Shown piece after piece: positions 41,062-48,146 of a DNA stretch of 48,146 nucleotides. Below the pieces are notes generated by a model. It worked only from the letters and a program-made list of their open reading frames with translations. It ran no database searches and had not been told where the DNA came from. Position 1 is the first letter of the stretch. Each line of letters starts with the position of its first letter. Position numbers and translations under genes: made by a program. Source of the stretch: Bryobacterales bacterium (GTDB lineage Bacteria > Acidobacteriota > Terriglobia > Bryobacterales > Bryobacteraceae); the NCBI GenBank assembly GCA_003164035.1, contig PLRS01000049.1, positions 1-48,146 on the forward strand, read 5' to 3'.

Positions 41062-42315
41062 ATGACGCACCGCCGCAGCTTCCTGGAATCCATCTCCGCA
41101 TCCGCTCTGGCCGCTTCGTGGTTTCGCGGCGCGGCCCTGGCTCGCCCGCTTCCGCGCCCCGGCGACGACGCCTACTGGGACAAAGTGCGCGACCGGTTCA
41201 TGCTGGCCCGCGACAAGGTCTTCTTCAACAATGGCACCGTCGGCGCCATGCCCCGCGTGGTGTTCGAAAAAACCGTCGAGCACCTCCGCAAAATGGCCGT
41301 CGACGTGGCGGATTGGGACTATCGCGGCGAGAACTGGATCGCGGGCTACGGCGATCCCGCTTCCCTGCGCGGCAAACTGGCGGGGCTGCTCCATGCCGAC
41401 GAAAAGGAAATCGCGCTCACCGAAAACGTTACCTGTTCGAACAGCTACGTGGCCGACGGGATCGAGATCGAAAAGGGCGCCGAAATCGTCATGAGCGACC
41501 AGGAACACCCCGGCGGCGAAGGGCCCTGGCTCACGGCGGCCAAGCGCCATGGCGGCGCCGTCACCCGGGTGAAGCTGCCCAAGCCCGCCCACTCCGCCGA
41601 CGAGTTGGCCACGCTGGTGGCCGGCGCTTTCACTACCCGAACCCGCGTGCTGTTTCTTTCCCACGTCATTACCGGCTCGGGCGCCATCGTGCCGGTGAAA
41701 CAGATTTGCGCCGAGGCCCGCTCCCGGGGCATTTTCACGGTCATCGACGGCGCCCAGGCGTTCGCCCACATCCCGGTGGACGTGAAAGACATCGGCTGCG
41801 ACGCCTACGTCGGATGCCTGCACAAATGGATGCTGGCGCCGGCCGGCACCGGCTTCCTGTTCCTGCGCCAGGACAAAGCGCCGGCCGTCTGGACCACCCT
41901 TCCCAGCTCCAATTGGGACAACCACGCTGACGAGGGCTATCGCCTCTCGCAGCGCGGCACCGGCAGCCAGTCGCTGCTGGTGGGCGCGGAAGCGGCGGTG
42001 GATTTTCACCTGGAGCTTGGCCACGAGCGCGTGCTGGCCCGCGTCAAGTACCTGGGCGACCGGCTGCGCGCCGGACTGCGCGAAATGCCCAAAGTGAAAA
42101 TCTACTCGCCCGAGGACAACGCCATCTGCGCCGGCATCACCGTTTACGCCGTGGATGGCGTTAGCGGCGACAAGCTCCAGGATGAAATGTGGAACCGGGC
42201 CCGCCTTCGCCCCCGATCGAGTGGCCCCGGCGTGCGCCACTCGACCCACATCTTCAACAGCCCGGCCGAAATCGACAAGGCGCTGGAAGTGGTACACGCG
42301 CTGGCGCGAGGGTAG
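41062..42315 (+). CDS. Class V aminotransferase-fold PLP enzyme with Tat-like signal
   Basis: A 417-residue protein. It begins MTHRRSFLESISASALAASW, a twin-arginine-type leader. The fold-type I PLP core follows: KVFFNNGTVGAMPR, TENVTCSNSY, VIDGAQ with D229 for the pyridine nitrogen, and K255 (CLHKWMLAPAGTG) for the Schiff base. The closest recalled relatives are isopenicillin-N-epimerase-like or cysteine desulfurase-like proteins. The desulfurase cysteine loop was not recognised. The substrate is unknown. Monocistronic: the flanking gaps contain repeats. Confidence 0.82.
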   Translation: MTHRRSFLESISASALAASWFRGAALARPLPRPGDDAYWDKVRDRFMLARDKVFFNNGTVGAMPRVVFEKTVEHLRKMAVDVADWDYRGENWIAGYGDPASLRGKLAGLLHADEKEIALTENVTCSNSYVADGIEIEKGAEIVMSDQEHPGGEGPWLTAAKRHGGAVTRVKLPKPAHSADELATLVAGAFTTRTRVLFLSHVITGSGAIVPVKQICAEARSRGIFTVIDGAQAFAHIPVDVKDIGCDAYVGCLHKWMLAPAGTGFLFLRQDKAPAVWTTLPSSNWDNHADEGYRLSQRGTGSQSLLVGAEAAVDFHLELGHERVLARVKYLGDRLRAGLREMPKVKIYSPEDNAICAGITVYAVDGVSGDKLQDEMWNRARLRPRSSGPGVRHSTHIFNSPAEIDKALEVVHALARG

Positions 42316-42322
42316 CTGTCAC

Positions 42323-42432
42323 CTCTCAGCACTCAGCGTTCAGCCTTCAGCTTCCGCAGAAGCGCGGTGGGCGAGCGGGCTGCCTTCCCCAGTCTTTGAG
42401 CTGACCGCTGAGTGCTGAACGCTGACCGCTCC
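42323..42432. repeat. CAGC(A/G)YTCAG-type short-unit inverted array
   Basis: The left part (from 42326: CAGCACTCAGCGTTCAGC, then CTTCAGCTTCC) and the right part (42400-42432: GCTGACCGCTGAGTGCTGA, then ACGCTGACCGC) are inverted forms of the same 9-10-base unit. They surround about 55 unrelated bases. A similar single run occurs at 12962-12981. They probably act as an intergenic repeat; no ORF is present. Confidence 0.55.
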
Positions 42433-42435
42433 AAC

Positions 42436-42845
42436 TTACCGCTCGACCGCTTCGAGCCTGGTCCAGTTCCCCTGTAGCGACGAGTTGGGATTGAAGTTGG
42501 CCGAATCCGTCACCACGTACGTGCCATTCGGTCCCGCCCAGGCGTGGCCGTACTGGTTGCTCAACTCGACCGTATCGCCCGTATTGGGGTTGCGAAAGGT
42601 TTGCACGCCGCGCATGTCGTCACGTAACCTGCGCCACTGGAGAATTGCACTGCGTCGTTGTTCATCTGAACAGTCTTCCAGTCCGGCGGAATCCGCAGCG
42701 TGAAGCGCCCTTCGGGGTCGCGATAGCTGGACCGAGCCTGCGCGGGCGCGCGCTCCGGAGCCACCAGAAGGCTGGCGAGTAGCGCCGCAGCGGCGAAACG
42801 CCCAATTCTCCGGTGCGAAAAGAGGAGACGAAGGATGGAAGGCAC
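42436..42845 (-). pseudogene. Exported protein gene broken by deletion/frameshift
   Basis: From ATG 42845 the frame encodes a signal peptide (RFAAAALLASLLVAPERAPA) and a PsbP/DUF1795-like start (SYRDPEGRFTLRIPPDWKTV, then QFSSGAGYVT). It then goes out of frame near 42630. The other frame continues MRGVQTFRNPNTGDTVELSN, then QYGHAWAGPNGTYVVTDSA. That ending resembles the C-terminus of longer acidobacterial exported proteins. The centre seems to be missing, not just shifted. No function can be given. Confidence 0.6.
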
Positions 42846-42934
42846 AATAAGGTCTATCGACGGTGCCCGCCAGTTTCATGATACTGTTCTATACGAAATC
42901 GTACAAAGCGATATCGTCCTTCCTGTCTCGCGCC

Positions 42935-43153
42935 TCAGGCAGCGGGATCGATCTCGACCACACCCGCAAAACTCGACGGCTGTGGGATCGACACGCCCTC
43001 TTCGCGTAGCCCCTCCAGATGAAACTCTATGGCTTCCTGAATGAGCCGTTCCACCTCATCTCGCGAGTCGCCAACGGCGATAACGCCAGGAAGGTCGGGA
43101 ACGTACGCTCCCCAAGAGGCCGGCCCTTGCTCATAAATAACCGTGTACGTCAT
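42935..43153 (-). CDS. hicB: HicB-family antitoxin
   Basis: A 72-residue HicB: MTYTVIYEQGPASWGAYVPD, then LPGVIAVGDSRDEVERLIQE, then AIEFHLEGLREEG. HicB adopts a degraded RNase H fold and blocks HicA. It overlaps hicA by one base (ATG at 43151-43153, TGA at 43153-43155), with hicA first, as in the classical order. No separate DNA-binding domain is present. Confidence 0.88.
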   Translation of the reverse strand: MTYTVIYEQGPASWGAYVPDLPGVIAVGDSRDEVERLIQEAIEFHLEGLREEGVSIPQPSSFAGVVEIDPAA

Positions 43154-43353
43154 CAGTCCCTCCCCTCCTCTCTAAATCCGGCGCTACGGAGAATAGCCTT
43201 CAGGGTTCCCACCGGCACATCCTTGCCGGATTGACCCGCAACAGTCACAACCATGCCCTTCTCGGGATGCCGGAATTGACGGTGGCTGCCTCGAGTCGCC
43301 TTCAGCCGCCAGCCGGCGGACTCAAGCAGGTGGATCAGTTCCCTGACCTTCAC
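43153..43353 (-). CDS. hicA: HicA-family mRNA interferase toxin
   Basis: A 66-residue HicA with a double-stranded-RNA-binding-like fold. The catalytic histidine is in KATRGSHRQFRHPEKG, followed by VTVAGQSGKDVPVGTLKAIL. HicA cleaves mRNA in a translation-independent way. Size and gene order with hicB are typical, and no defect is visible. Confidence 0.9.
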   Translation of the reverse strand: MKVRELIHLLESAGWRLKATRGSHRQFRHPEKGMVVTVAGQSGKDVPVGTLKAILRSAGFREEGRD

Positions 43354-43408
43354 CCTTCACATCATACCGCTTCGCATTGACCGGGCTTCTGGGCTCAGCC
43401 TCGGCAGG

Positions 43409-43465
43409 GTGCTTAACCGATCTTGGGGAAACCCGTCCCGGGAAATCCCCAGATTGGTTACGCAC
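43409..43465. repeat. GTGCTTAACC palindromic repeat, full copy
   Basis: The left arm GTGCTTAACCGATCTTGGGG (43409-43428) pairs imperfectly with the right arm CCCCAGATTGGTTACGCAC (43447-43465), around a centre containing CCCGTCCCGGGA. Its left arm and centre recur at 40749-40780. Confidence 0.65.
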
Positions 43466-43544
43466 TCAGCCTCTGCACTCACCCTGGGCGCCCCAAAGGC
43501 GCTAACCCTACTCCCTGGAGAGCTGCGACAATCTGAATGGAACA

Positions 43545-44048
43545 ATGTCCGACGAACTTACCATCGGTGAATTCCTATGCGGAATCCTGCCAAGGCTGCA
43601 AACCGACAGGGCCTTTCCCAGATGGCCACCGGACTGCTTTGCCATCTGCCTGGCATTGTTGAAACGTACTGGCGCGTATTCTCAGCTTTTCCTCGACTGG
43701 CCGCCCGATCAGGGAACCGACGGAGCACTAGGAAAATGGACCGGCACCGTTCGTGAGTTGGGAGGGAAATGGAGGACCGCATCGCCACTGGGCGGGTCTT
43801 TCAATGAGTTGGACACGGAATGGCGGCTCATATCCGAATCTTTCGGACTGGCTCTGTCTTCGATAAAGCAAAACCGTCCGCTGCTGGAGGCCCTTATCAA
43901 GCTTGTAGGGGTTGCCGATAAGCCTCGGAAAGCGTCGGCGCTCCTAAGGATGGCGAAACGGAAGAAGACGACGTCTTCCTGGAGTTCGCCTCGGCCTTGC
44001 TTGAAAACCAAGGTACGCTTTGCTGGGAGATCGACTCTAGCCGTCTGA
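43545..44048 (+). CDS. Unknown N-terminal domain of a nitrilase-fold gene (frame 1 of 2)
   Basis: From ATG 43545 the frame encodes a soluble, Trp/Pro-containing domain of about 125 residues: LTIGEFLCGILPRLQTDRAF, PRWPPDCFAICLALLKRTGA, then KWTGTVRELGGKWRTASPLG and LALSSIKQNRPLLEALIKLV. I do not recognise it as a named family. After about residue 125 the coding potential passes to another frame, where SVGAPKDGETEEDDVFLEFA leads straight into the nitrilase part. Probably one protein of about 530 residues interrupted by a one-base loss between 43921 and 43990. The tail of this frame (KRKKTTSSWSSPRPCL) is out-of-frame noise. Confidence 0.55.
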   Translation: MSDELTIGEFLCGILPRLQTDRAFPRWPPDCFAICLALLKRTGAYSQLFLDWPPDQGTDGALGKWTGTVRELGGKWRTASPLGGSFNELDTEWRLISESFGLALSSIKQNRPLLEALIKLVGVADKPRKASALLRMAKRKKTTSSWSSPRPCLKTKVRFAGRSTLAV

Positions 44049-45133
44049 TGGTGCTGCCGCGCATGCACACCCCGCAGAACGGTCTTACCGACCGGTCGCT
44101 GTCCCTTTACCTGTCCCTGTGCGATCCCTGCGAGGTTGCTCCCAAATGGTATTTGGCTCCATTTATCCAGGGCGAGTCATTCAACCTGCTGATGGTTCCC
44201 TGGCCGTCGGAGCTACTTGTCAGCCAGTTTCGTGATGTGACGGCTTTGGCGCCTGACCAACTCCCGGAAAGTTTCGGATTTTTCAACTACGATGCATCGG
44301 TTCCGGGTGAAGGCCTTGTTGAACTGATTCCAGCGCTGTTTAACGAGGCGGAGCGGAAACTGGGCAGGGTCGACGGCGTGCTCCTGCCTGAGCTGGCAAT
44401 AACCGAGTCGCAGTTCCGCTCGCTTCGCGCAAGACTGCCAGTGAAGTGCTTCCTCGTTTCCGGCGTCGGGGCCGGCCCAACGGCGAGTCGGCGGGGCACC
44501 AACGAGGTGCGCCTCTCTTTCCCGCCCCTTCAGGAAGTGATTCAAAAGAAGCACCATCCGTGGAAGTTGGACAAGGCGCAGGTCATCCAATACGGTTTGG
44601 GTGGAGTTCTGACCCCCTCGCGGGAGTGGTGGGAATATGGCGACTTTTCCGATCGGCAGCTCAGTTTTATCTCAATGAGTGCCGACCTGGTGCTCTCGGT
44701 CCTAATCTGTGAGGACCTGGCTCGACCGGATCCCGTGGCCAATCTCGTCAGGACCGTGGGGCCGAACCTGGTAATAGCATTGCTAATGGACGGCCCCCAG
44801 ATAAGGGAACGCTGGGCGTCGCGGTACGCCACCGTTCTAGCTGACGATCCCGGCTGCTCCGTGCTGTGCCTAACCAGCATTGGTATGTCGGAGATCAGTC
44901 GCCCGCAGTCGGGACCACGCCGGTCCCGCGTTGTCGCCATGTGGAAGGACGCGTTTTCCGGCGCAACCGAGATCGAACTTCCGGATGGATATGATGCGGT
45001 CGCGGTTTCGCTGTCGATTCGCTACCGGGAGGAGTACGCGGCAGATGGGCGAGGGGACGACGGAAACGCCGCGTTTCCGATTCTCTCCGGGGTGCATCCG
45101 ATCCGAGATCCTAAAGCAACCAGGCAGAGGTAA
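43997..45133 (+). CDS. Nitrilase-superfamily (carbon-nitrogen hydrolase fold) protein of an unknown system
   Basis: Conservatively given from TTG 43997; the true 5' end probably continues from 43545 through a frameshift. The 378 residues hold a nitrilase-like E-K-C arrangement: E132 in VDGVLLPELAI, K190 in KKHHPWKLDKAQ, and C238 in LVLSVLICEDLARPD. The family normally hydrolyses or transfers amide/nitrile groups through the cysteine. The N-terminal 90 residues (LSLYLSLCDPCEVAPKWYLA) are extra to the fold. Nitrilase-like domains of this divergent kind are known in reverse-transcriptase defence proteins, but no RT is nearby. A small gene (45143) follows after 9 bp. Confidence 0.6.
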   Translation: MLENQGTLCWEIDSSRLMVLPRMHTPQNGLTDRSLSLYLSLCDPCEVAPKWYLAPFIQGESFNLLMVPWPSELLVSQFRDVTALAPDQLPESFGFFNYDASVPGEGLVELIPALFNEAERKLGRVDGVLLPELAITESQFRSLRARLPVKCFLVSGVGAGPTASRRGTNEVRLSFPPLQEVIQKKHHPWKLDKAQVIQYGLGGVLTPSREWWEYGDFSDRQLSFISMSADLVLSVLICEDLARPDPVANLVRTVGPNLVIALLMDGPQIRERWASRYATVLADDPGCSVLCLTSIGMSEISRPQSGPRRSRVVAMWKDAFSGATEIELPDGYDAVAVSLSIRYREEYAADGRGDDGNAAFPILSGVHPIRDPKATRQR

Positions 45134-45142
45134 ACTAGGAAT

Positions 45143-45412
45143 ATGGTGGAGCTGACGCCACACGATTCCGCGGCACTCAGCCGGTTGGTCCAATTCGACC
45201 GGTTGCCTGCGGAGCGGCGGAAAGAGATTTTGGCCGAGCTTGAATCCGAGGAAGCTCGAATGGTGGGCGAAGTCGTCCTCGACCCCGAAAAATATTCCGC
45301 GTCGACTGCGCCGGTCCGTGCAACTGTGGACCGCTTTCGGGAGTGGTTGGAAGCCAATCGACGTCTTGGCCGGCAACGCGCTCTTCGTCGCCAATCCGCT
45401 CGTGGCCGATAG
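45143..45412 (+). CDS. Small hypothetical protein after the nitrilase-fold gene
   Basis: An 89-residue, charged helical protein: MVELTPHDSAALSRLVQFDR, then LPAERRKEILAELESEEARM, then VDRFREWLEANRRLG. It starts 9 bp after the preceding stop, with AGAGG upstream, so it is probably co-transcribed. The C-terminal Arg-rich end (RQRALRRQSARGR) may be out of frame: an alternative frame there reads DVLAGNALFVANPLVADRLP, which is more protein-like. Another frameshift is therefore possible. No family is recognised. Confidence 0.45.
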   Translation: MVELTPHDSAALSRLVQFDRLPAERRKEILAELESEEARMVGEVVLDPEKYSASTAPVRATVDRFREWLEANRRLGRQRALRRQSARGR

Positions 45413-45784
45413 ACTGCCACGCCGGCAATCGCCGGCAGCCGACACCGAGCCGTAGTCGAGTTGGCTTAGCCGAGTTCGCCTTTGCGCCTTCCCATCCGCG
45501 GTCATCGGCCCAACCAGTATCCATGAGGTTCTCGCGAAGGCTTTTCCTTGCGGCGCCTAGGGGCGCTGGCCTAATCCGCTAGCACGCTTTCCGATGTCGA
45601 AAGCCCGGTGTTGCCGCCATCGATTCCAACCTGGCCGAATCGAACGTGTTGATCGAGAAGCTCGGCGTCGTGCTGGGCGGGCACCGCGGTGCACCCAACG
45701 GCGTCAACCGCGATCTGAATCTGAGCACACTACTTCCCGGCGGGTGGGATCGACCGTCGCGTCTTGATAGAATGATGCTTCTTC
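45413..45784. other. 372-bp gap with gene scraps
   Basis: No complete gene. Protein-like scraps occur in different + frames: SAVIGPTSIHEVLAKAFP near 45500, and DSNLAESNVLIEKLGVVLGG near 45620-45680. Neither has a start codon with a ribosome site or a recognisable family. It looks like an eroded coding sequence. No clear polA promoter was identified. Confidence 0.4.
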
Positions 45785-48146
45785 GTGTCCGGCCAACGGC
45801 TGTTCCTCATCGATACGTTCGGTTTTCTGTTCCGCGCCTACCACGCCCGCGCGCGCAGCTCGGCGCCCCCCATGCGCACCTCCACCGGTCTCGCCACCGA
45901 GGTCGTCTTCATCTTCCACAACATGCTGCGAAAGGTGCTGCGCGAATCCAAACCCGATTACATCGCCGCCGTACTGGAAAGCTCGACCCCCACCTACCGC
46001 GAACAGGAGTTTCCGGCCTATAAGGCCAATCGCACCGAGACGCCGGACGATTTTCTGGCGCAGATCCCCTACGTCAAGCGCCTCTTGGACGGGCTGCGCA
46101 TCGCCATGCTGGAATACCCCGGCTACGAGGCCGACGACGTCATCGGCACCATCTCCCGCCGCTCGGAAGCCGCCGGCTGCGAGGTGGTGATCGTATCCAG
46201 CGATAAAGATATGATGCAGCTCGTCGACGAGCGCGTCTCCATGTTCAATCCCGCCAAGGACGACGCCTGGTACGATCCGGCCGCCGTCAAGGCTTTCCTC
46301 GGCGTCCATCCCACCCAGGTGGCCGACCTGCTGGCGCTGAAGGGCGACGCCATCGACAACATCCCCGGAGCTCCCGGCATCGGCGATAAGGGCGCCAAAG
46401 ACCTGATCGAGCGCTTCGGTTCGGTGGAAGGCGCCATCGAACACGCCGCCCAGGTGGAGCGCAAGATGTATCGCGAGAGCCTTGAGAACAACGCCGGGCA
46501 AATCCGCCTCAGCAAGAGGCTCGCCACCATCTCGACCGATGTGCCCATCGAGTTTTCGCTCGAACGTGTTCGCGTCCAACCCGGCGAGGAGAGCCTGCTG
46601 CGCCCGCTCTACAAAGAGCTGGAGTTCCACAGCATGCTGAAAGACCTGGGGCCCGCCGAGGATACCGGGCCGCGGGATTACCGGGTGCTGGCCGGCGCGG
46701 AAGAAATCGCGGCGTGGCTGGAGGCTCATGAGGCCGGGCCGGTGGCAGTCACCTTAGCCGAATCGGGGGAAGGGGAGCTGGCGCTCGATACCATCGGCCT
46801 CGCGGCCGCTCCCGGCGAAGCTCGCGCCGTGGCGCGGGGCGACTTTCCCGCTCTGCGGGCGTGGCTGGAAGACGCGGCGGCGGAGAAAATCGCTTGCGAC
46901 GTGAAGAGCACGTTGGTGGCCCTGGAGCGCAAAGGGATGGCTGCGCGCGGTTTCCGCCACGACCCGATGCTGTACGGCTTTCTGCTCGATGCCGACCCCT
47001 CCGGCTGCGGCCTGGACGAGCTGGCCGCGCGCAAACTCGACATCAAACTGGGCGCTTCCGCCGAACAGCGCGCCGACGTTACCTTTCAGCTTTTCAAATT
47101 GCTGGCGCCGCCGGTGGAGACGCGCGGCCTGCGCCCCCTGTACGACGAGATCGAGCTGCCGCTGGCCGAAGTGCTGGCGCGCATGGAGCGCCACGGGGTG
47201 CGCATCGACACGGTCGAGCTGGCCCGCCTCTCGGCCCTGATGGAGACCAGGATCGCGAGCCTCACCGGGGAGATTCACTGCCTCGCCGGGCGCCCGTTCA
47301 ATGTCAGCTCGCCGCAACAATTGGGCAAGGTTTTGTTTGAGGACCTGGGGCTGCCGGCGCCCGTCAAATACGGCAGGGGCAAGACCGTCTCCACCGCCGC
47401 CGACGTGCTGGAAGCCCTGGCGGCGGATCATGAAATCGTTCGCAAAGTGCTTGAATACCGCCAGCTCACCAAGTTGAAGGGCACTTACGTGGATGCGCTG
47501 CCGGCGTTGATCGACCCCGGCACCGGCCGCCTGCACACCAGCTTCAATCCGGCCGGCGCCGCTACCGGACGCCTGTCGTCGTCGAACCCCAACCTGCAAA
47601 ACATTCCCATCCGCACCGAGCTCGGCCGCGAAATCCGCGCCGCCTTCGTGCCGCGCGACGGCTGGAAACTCGTGACCGCCGATTACTCCCAGATCGAGCT
47701 GCGCCTGCTGGCGCATTTTTCCGGCGACCCGCTGTTGACCGAGTCTTTCCGCCATGGCGAGGATATTCACACCCGCACCGCCGCCGAAGTGATGGGCGTA
47801 CCGCCGATGATGGTTACCCCCGAGGCGCGCCGCGAAGCCAAAGCCGTCAATTTCGGAATCGTCTACGGCATCAGCGGTTTCGGCTTGGCCGCGCAGCTCG
47901 GCATTTCCCGCGCCGAGGCCGAAAAGTACATCCGCAATTACTTCGCCCGTTATGCCGGCGTGCGACGCTTCATCGATGCCACCATTGCCGAGGTGCGCCA
48001 GACCGGCGTCACCCGCACCCTGTTCGGGCGCGAACGCCCCATCCCCGATATCAACAGCCGCAACTCGAACGCGCGCGGATTCGCCGAGCGCACTGCCGTC
48101 AATTCACCGCTGCAGGGCACCGCCGCCGACCTCATCAAGCTCGCCA
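45785..48146 (+). CDS. polA: DNA polymerase I (3' end outside the window)
   Basis: 787 codons from GTG 45785 to the window edge. The 5'-nuclease domain is complete (LIDTFGFLFRAYHA, GYEADDVIGTI, VSSDKDMMQLVD, and GDAIDNIPGAPGIGDKGA). The 3'-5' exonuclease region is present but lacks the metal-binding DxE pair (it reads PVAVTLAESGEG), so proofreading is probably lost. The polymerase domain shows motif A VTADYSQIELR and the O helix EAKAVNFGIVYGISGFG. Motif C (VHDE) lies beyond 48146. It fills gaps and removes primers in replication and repair. The start is the first in-frame codon before the conserved LFLIDTFG strand. Confidence 0.95.
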   Translation, partial: MSGQRLFLIDTFGFLFRAYHARARSSAPPMRTSTGLATEVVFIFHNMLRKVLRESKPDYIAAVLESSTPTYREQEFPAYKANRTETPDDFLAQIPYVKRLLDGLRIAMLEYPGYEADDVIGTISRRSEAAGCEVVIVSSDKDMMQLVDERVSMFNPAKDDAWYDPAAVKAFLGVHPTQVADLLALKGDAIDNIPGAPGIGDKGAKDLIERFGSVEGAIEHAAQVERKMYRESLENNAGQIRLSKRLATISTDVPIEFSLERVRVQPGEESLLRPLYKELEFHSMLKDLGPAEDTGPRDYRVLAGAEEIAAWLEAHEAGPVAVTLAESGEGELALDTIGLAAAPGEARAVARGDFPALRAWLEDAAAEKIACDVKSTLVALERKGMAARGFRHDPMLYGFLLDADPSGCGLDELAARKLDIKLGASAEQRADVTFQLFKLLAPPVETRGLRPLYDEIELPLAEVLARMERHGVRIDTVELARLSALMETRIASLTGEIHCLAGRPFNVSSPQQLGKVLFEDLGLPAPVKYGRGKTVSTAADVLEALAADHEIVRKVLEYRQLTKLKGTYVDALPALIDPGTGRLHTSFNPAGAATGRLSSSNPNLQNIPIRTELGREIRAAFVPRDGWKLVTADYSQIELRLLAHFSGDPLLTESFRHGEDIHTRTAAEVMGVPPMMVTPEARREAKAVNFGIVYGISGFGLAAQLGISRAEAEKYIRNYFARYAGVRRFIDATIAEVRQTGVTRTLFGRERPIPDINSRNSNARGFAERTAVNSPLQGTAADLIKLA

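Noticed and set aside
1-48146. tRNA, rRNA or CRISPR array
   Set aside because: No cloverleaf with a GTTCGAATC-type T arm, no rRNA stretches and no regularly spaced 24-40-bp direct repeats were seen; the CAGTT and CAGC arrays have units far too short for CRISPR.

Overview
The window is high-GC, densely packed bacterial chromosome. Several features point to the phylum Acidobacteriota, probably a Solibacter/Bryobacter-like soil organism: an ADOP-type (MacB-like) permease behind a PadR regulator, a didermal gene set (lpxA, lpxD, Wza-like export, SurA/PpiC-like PPIase), GAFTSA-type NtrC regulators, and several dispersed palindromic repeats. That assignment is inference from gene content and sequence feel; there is no rRNA or tRNA gene in the window. 

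Layout. 1-4780 (minus): rod-shape operon mrdA (PBP2)-rodA, followed by an RNase E/G gene whose 3' part is outside the window. 4838-5472: VapBC with a frameshifted toxin. 5485-7272: polyprenol-phosphate-type glycosyltransferase, TrmH-type RNA methyltransferase and an orphan HicB. 7273-8589: eroded stretch, then an unknown gene and a 5'-truncated HEPN gene that abuts lpxD. 8590-11755: divergent lpxD and lpxA, then an exported beta-helix protein. 11850-12957: nested palindromic element and a TacAT (DUF1778/GNAT) module with an operator inside its promoter. 13036-18142: DUF721/DciA-like gene, gatC, gatA, Mn-type superoxide dismutase, soluble transhydrogenase, degenerate ROK protein. 18303-19175: exported FecR-like protein. 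19291-23680 (minus): NtrC-type regulator and large PDZ/7TM/GAF/PAS histidine kinase, divergent from a Wza/Wzz/BY-kinase exopolysaccharide operon (24018-27340). 27343-32260: VOC protein, a probable structured RNA with intrinsic terminator, bacterioferritin, an exported hypothetical, a signal-peptide-bearing methyltransferase, a four-helix-bundle gene framed by inverted CAGTT-type repeats, and a PpiC lipoprotein. 32316-36040 (minus): accB-accC and an M61 peptidase. 36163-37485: azoreductase and divergent TetR regulator. 37563-39959: PadR regulator and an internally deleted ADOP permease. 39974-45412: accessory zone with VapBC, repeats, a GNAT remnant, a Tat-type class V aminotransferase, a broken exported protein, HicAB and a nitrilase-fold gene of unknown system. 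45785-end: polA, cut by the window edge. 

Two themes stand out. First, core genes (cell wall, lipid A, GatCA, fatty-acid carboxylase, polA) are separated by small toxin-antitoxin-like modules: two VapBC, HicAB, an orphan HicB, TacAT and a HEPN pair. Many are damaged by frameshift, truncation or deletion. Second, intergenic spaces hold at least four repeat types: a four-hairpin nested palindrome, a 29-bp-arm palindrome in two copies, a GTGCTTAACC palindrome in one full and one half copy, and CAGTT / CAGC-type short-unit arrays. The best candidates for something undescribed are the nitrilase-fold locus at 43545-45412, the repeat-framed four-helix-bundle cassette at 30776-31225 and the structured RNA at about 27810-27941.
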